A DNA stretch of 5,903 nt from Gammaproteobacteria bacterium (GTDB taxonomy: Bacteria; Pseudomonadota; Gammaproteobacteria; Steroidobacterales; Steroidobacteraceae), in assembly GCA_028293775.1 (NCBI GenBank), contig JAQGOD010000304.1, forward strand, positions 1 to 5,903, given 5' to 3'. How positions within the stretch are numbered: the first letter of the stretch is position 1; every line of letters begins with the position of its first letter. A model generated the notes under the pieces. That model searched no databases. It was not told the origin of the DNA and saw only the letters and a program-made list of their open reading frames with translations. Below are positions 4,083-5,903 of the stretch, piece after piece. The position numbers and the translations under genes were made by a program.

Positions 4083-5876
4083 ATGGCACCGATCTCTCGA
4101 CGTCCACGGCTGGCGCGTTACGCGGTATTGATGCTCGTTCTGATGGTCGGCGCGTGCAGTCTGGTGAAGCCCTTGACTCCCGCCGACAAGCAAGAGCACG
4201 CCGCGAAATTGGCGCGGGACGGTAAGCATGCGGAGGCCGCGCGCGAATATGCCGATCTCGCGCTGCAGGTGCCGGCCGAGAGCGATAACTATCAGTTGTT
4301 GAGCGCGGAGCAATGGGCAACCGCAGGTAACATCCAGGCGGCCAAGCAGGCGCTGGCGCAAGTTTCGCCCGAGGCTCGCACCAAGCTTGCGACTCCGCGC
4401 GCACTCGTCGCCGCGGAAATTGCCTATGCGGAAAATGATCCCACCCGCGCCATCCGCGAACTCGATCAGGTTCCGGTGCCGACTGCGCCTGAGCAAGCTC
4501 AGAATTATTATTGGATTCGAGGCCGCAGCGCTTTTCTCACCGGCCATCCAGTCGAAGGCACCCGCCTACTGGTTGAACGGGAACGCTATTTGAGCGATCC
4601 AGCCGCGCTCAAGGCCAACCGGGATGAATTATTGATTCGGGTGCGAACGGCCGCCGAACGCGGCGCACCGATGAAGCCGCCGCCAAAAACCGACCCCATC
4701 GTGGTCGGTTGGCTGGCATTAGGGCCCGTTGCCGTGGAAGTCGAGCGCAACCCCGCGCGCGCGGCGCCGGCTTTGGACAATTGGAAGCGCATGTTTCCGC
4801 AGCATCCGGCCAATGCCAGCGTGCTCGTCGTCGCACAGACGCAAATCGAAGTGGCAACCGAATATCCCGATCAGATTGCGCTGTTACTGCCGCTGTCCGG
4901 CCGCAGCGAAGCCTTTGGGGTCGCGGTACGCGACGGCTTCGTTGCCGCTTATCTTCAGCAGAGCGCCGCGACGCGCCCGCGCCTGAAAATCTATGACGTG
5001 GCCGCGGAAGACGTGGCCACGGCTTACAATCGTGCGATCACGGACGGCGCGGGCTTTGTCGTGGGGCCGCTCACCAAGGAGCACGTGGCAGCCCTCGCCC
5101 CATTGAGTTCCGGCCGCACGCCTATCCTGGCGCTGAATTTTTTAGGCGACACGGCCAGTCCGGAAAAGAACTTTTATCAGTTTGCGCTGTTGCCGGAGGA
5201 CGAGGCGCGCATGGTGGCACGGCGCGTGGTCGCAGACGGCAGGCTCGCGGGTGTCAGCATCGTTCCCAGCGGTGAATGGGGTACGCGGGTCAGCGCCGCG
5301 TTCGCCGATGAATTGAAGAGCCTCGGCGGCACCCTGCTCGACAGCCAACGCTACGAACCCTCGCAACCCGACTTCTCCGACATCATCAAACAAGTGTTGC
5401 AAGTCAGGTCCGTCAAAGGCGAGCCGTCCACGCACCGCAGCGACGCCACGTTCGTATTCATCGCCGGAAATGCAGGCGCCGCTCGCTTGATCATGCCGCA
5501 GTTGAAATTTCACTTCGCGGGCGATGTGCCGGTGTATTCGACCTCCGATAGTTTCGAACCCGACCCGAGCGCCAATGCCGATATCGACGGCATGTTGTTT
5601 CCGGACATGCCTTGGATGATTTCGTACGATCCCGTGACCGCTCAAATTCGCGATCCGGTGCGCGCGGCCTGGCCCGCCCGTACCGCGCGGCGCGATCGCC
5701 TATACGCGTTTGGTTTCGACGCCTACCGATTGGTGCCGGGCTTGAAATCGAACAATCCCGCGGTCTCGAGCGAAATCGCCGGCGTGACCGGCAAGCTGCA
5801 TCTCGATTCGCAAAACAAGATACGCCGCGATTTGGAGTGGGCGCAAATAAAGGGCGGCGTGCCGAATGTTCTATAG
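4083..5876 (+). CDS. lpoA: Outer-membrane lipoprotein LpoA, activator of PBP1A (LppC family)
   Basis: Lipoprotein anchored in the inner leaflet of the outer membrane that, in E. coli, spans the periplasm and stimulates the transpeptidase of PBP1A. The 597-residue product (E. coli 678, H. influenzae about 575) begins with basic residues, a hydrophobic stretch at about 13-23 and the lipobox VGAC with the lipidated Cys at 25, followed by Ser, which does not signal inner-membrane retention. Residues 30-255 are alanine-rich helical repeats of TPR type. From about 263 (DQIALLLPLSGRSEAFGVAVRDGF) a periplasmic-binding-protein-like domain follows, with VVGPLTKEHVAALAPL (326-341), TPILALNFLG (346-355), YAFGFDAYRL (541-550) and the family C-terminal GVTGKLHLD and IRRDLEWAQIKGG (567-592). 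The ATG at 4083 is preferred over an in-frame TTG at 4059 because AGGAG (4069-4073) lies nine bases before it. The 27 bases after the stop are too few to identify the next gene; yraN is usual there. Confidence 0.95.
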   Translation: MAPISRRPRLARYAVLMLVLMVGACSLVKPLTPADKQEHAAKLARDGKHAEAAREYADLALQVPAESDNYQLLSAEQWATAGNIQAAKQALAQVSPEARTKLATPRALVAAEIAYAENDPTRAIRELDQVPVPTAPEQAQNYYWIRGRSAFLTGHPVEGTRLLVERERYLSDPAALKANRDELLIRVRTAAERGAPMKPPPKTDPIVVGWLALGPVAVEVERNPARAAPALDNWKRMFPQHPANASVLVVAQTQIEVATEYPDQIALLLPLSGRSEAFGVAVRDGFVAAYLQQSAATRPRLKIYDVAAEDVATAYNRAITDGAGFVVGPLTKEHVAALAPLSSGRTPILALNFLGDTASPEKNFYQFALLPEDEARMVARRVVADGRLAGVSIVPSGEWGTRVSAAFADELKSLGGTLLDSQRYEPSQPDFSDIIKQVLQVRSVKGEPSTHRSDATFVFIAGNAGAARLIMPQLKFHFAGDVPVYSTSDSFEPDPSANADIDGMLFPDMPWMISYDPVTAQIRDPVRAAWPARTARRDRLYAFGFDAYRLVPGLKSNNPAVSSEIAGVTGKLHLDSQNKIRRDLEWAQIKGGVPNVL

Positions 5877-5903
5877 TTGAAATCTACGATTCGCACACGG
5901 CCT

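Noticed and set aside
4041..4547. 169-codon N-terminal extension of the RsmI frame
   Set aside because: It is antisense to lpoA, has no RsmI similarity, and the family's first block starts 13 residues after the GTG at 4040.
5877..5903. Start of a downstream gene (TTG at 5877 right after the lpoA stop), possibly yraN
   Set aside because: Only nine codons are visible, no ribosome site precedes it, and no family motif can be read. yraN is only the gene expected from synteny.

Overview
The window is core chromosome of a GC-rich gammaproteobacterium. Two things point there: the linkage mraZ - rnpB - rsmI with a divergent lpoA, the order I recall from Pseudomonas, and the presence of lpoA itself, a lipoprotein family largely restricted to Gammaproteobacteria. 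The protein sequences do not let me name a genus. A Pseudomonas, xanthomonad or Nevskia/Steroidobacter-like lineage would all fit.

Layout. From 4040 down to 1 everything reads on the minus strand: rsmI (3150-4040), then rnpB, the RNase P RNA (about 2752-3123), then a 478-base regulatory and repeat region (2273-2750), then the head of the division and cell wall (dcw) cluster: mraZ (1820-2272), rsmH (854-1807), ftsL (579-857) and the first 194 codons of ftsI (1-582, cut by the window edge). rsmH/ftsL and ftsL/ftsI overlap by 4 bases each (ATGA and GTGA), as in a tightly coupled operon. lpoA (4083-5876) is divergent, 42 bases from rsmI.

How the genes fit together. The dcw genes build the septum: MraZ is the cluster's own repressor, FtsL belongs to the FtsQLB activator complex, and FtsI is the septal transpeptidase. 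LpoA, across the divergent promoter, is the outer-membrane activator of the other main peptidoglycan synthase class (PBP1A). RsmH and RsmI methylate the same base of 16S rRNA, C1402 (N4 and 2'-O respectively), and rnpB supplies tRNA 5' maturation. The locus therefore joins wall synthesis with RNA processing and ribosome maturation.

The coding content is ordinary. The interesting material is non-coding. There is a well-formed mra promoter (TTGACA, 18 bp, TATAGT), three MraZ-type TGGG repeats at exact 10-bp spacing in the leader, and upstream of these a near-consensus CRP-family site and a near-consensus FNR-family site. Directly behind rnpB lies a 70-bp tandem repeat of 2.2 copies full of hairpins, which resembles the tandem repeats behind E. 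coli rnpB. The RNase P RNA itself seems to carry an extra hairpin at the P16/P17 junction. I found no CRISPR array, mobile element, tRNA or new protein system.
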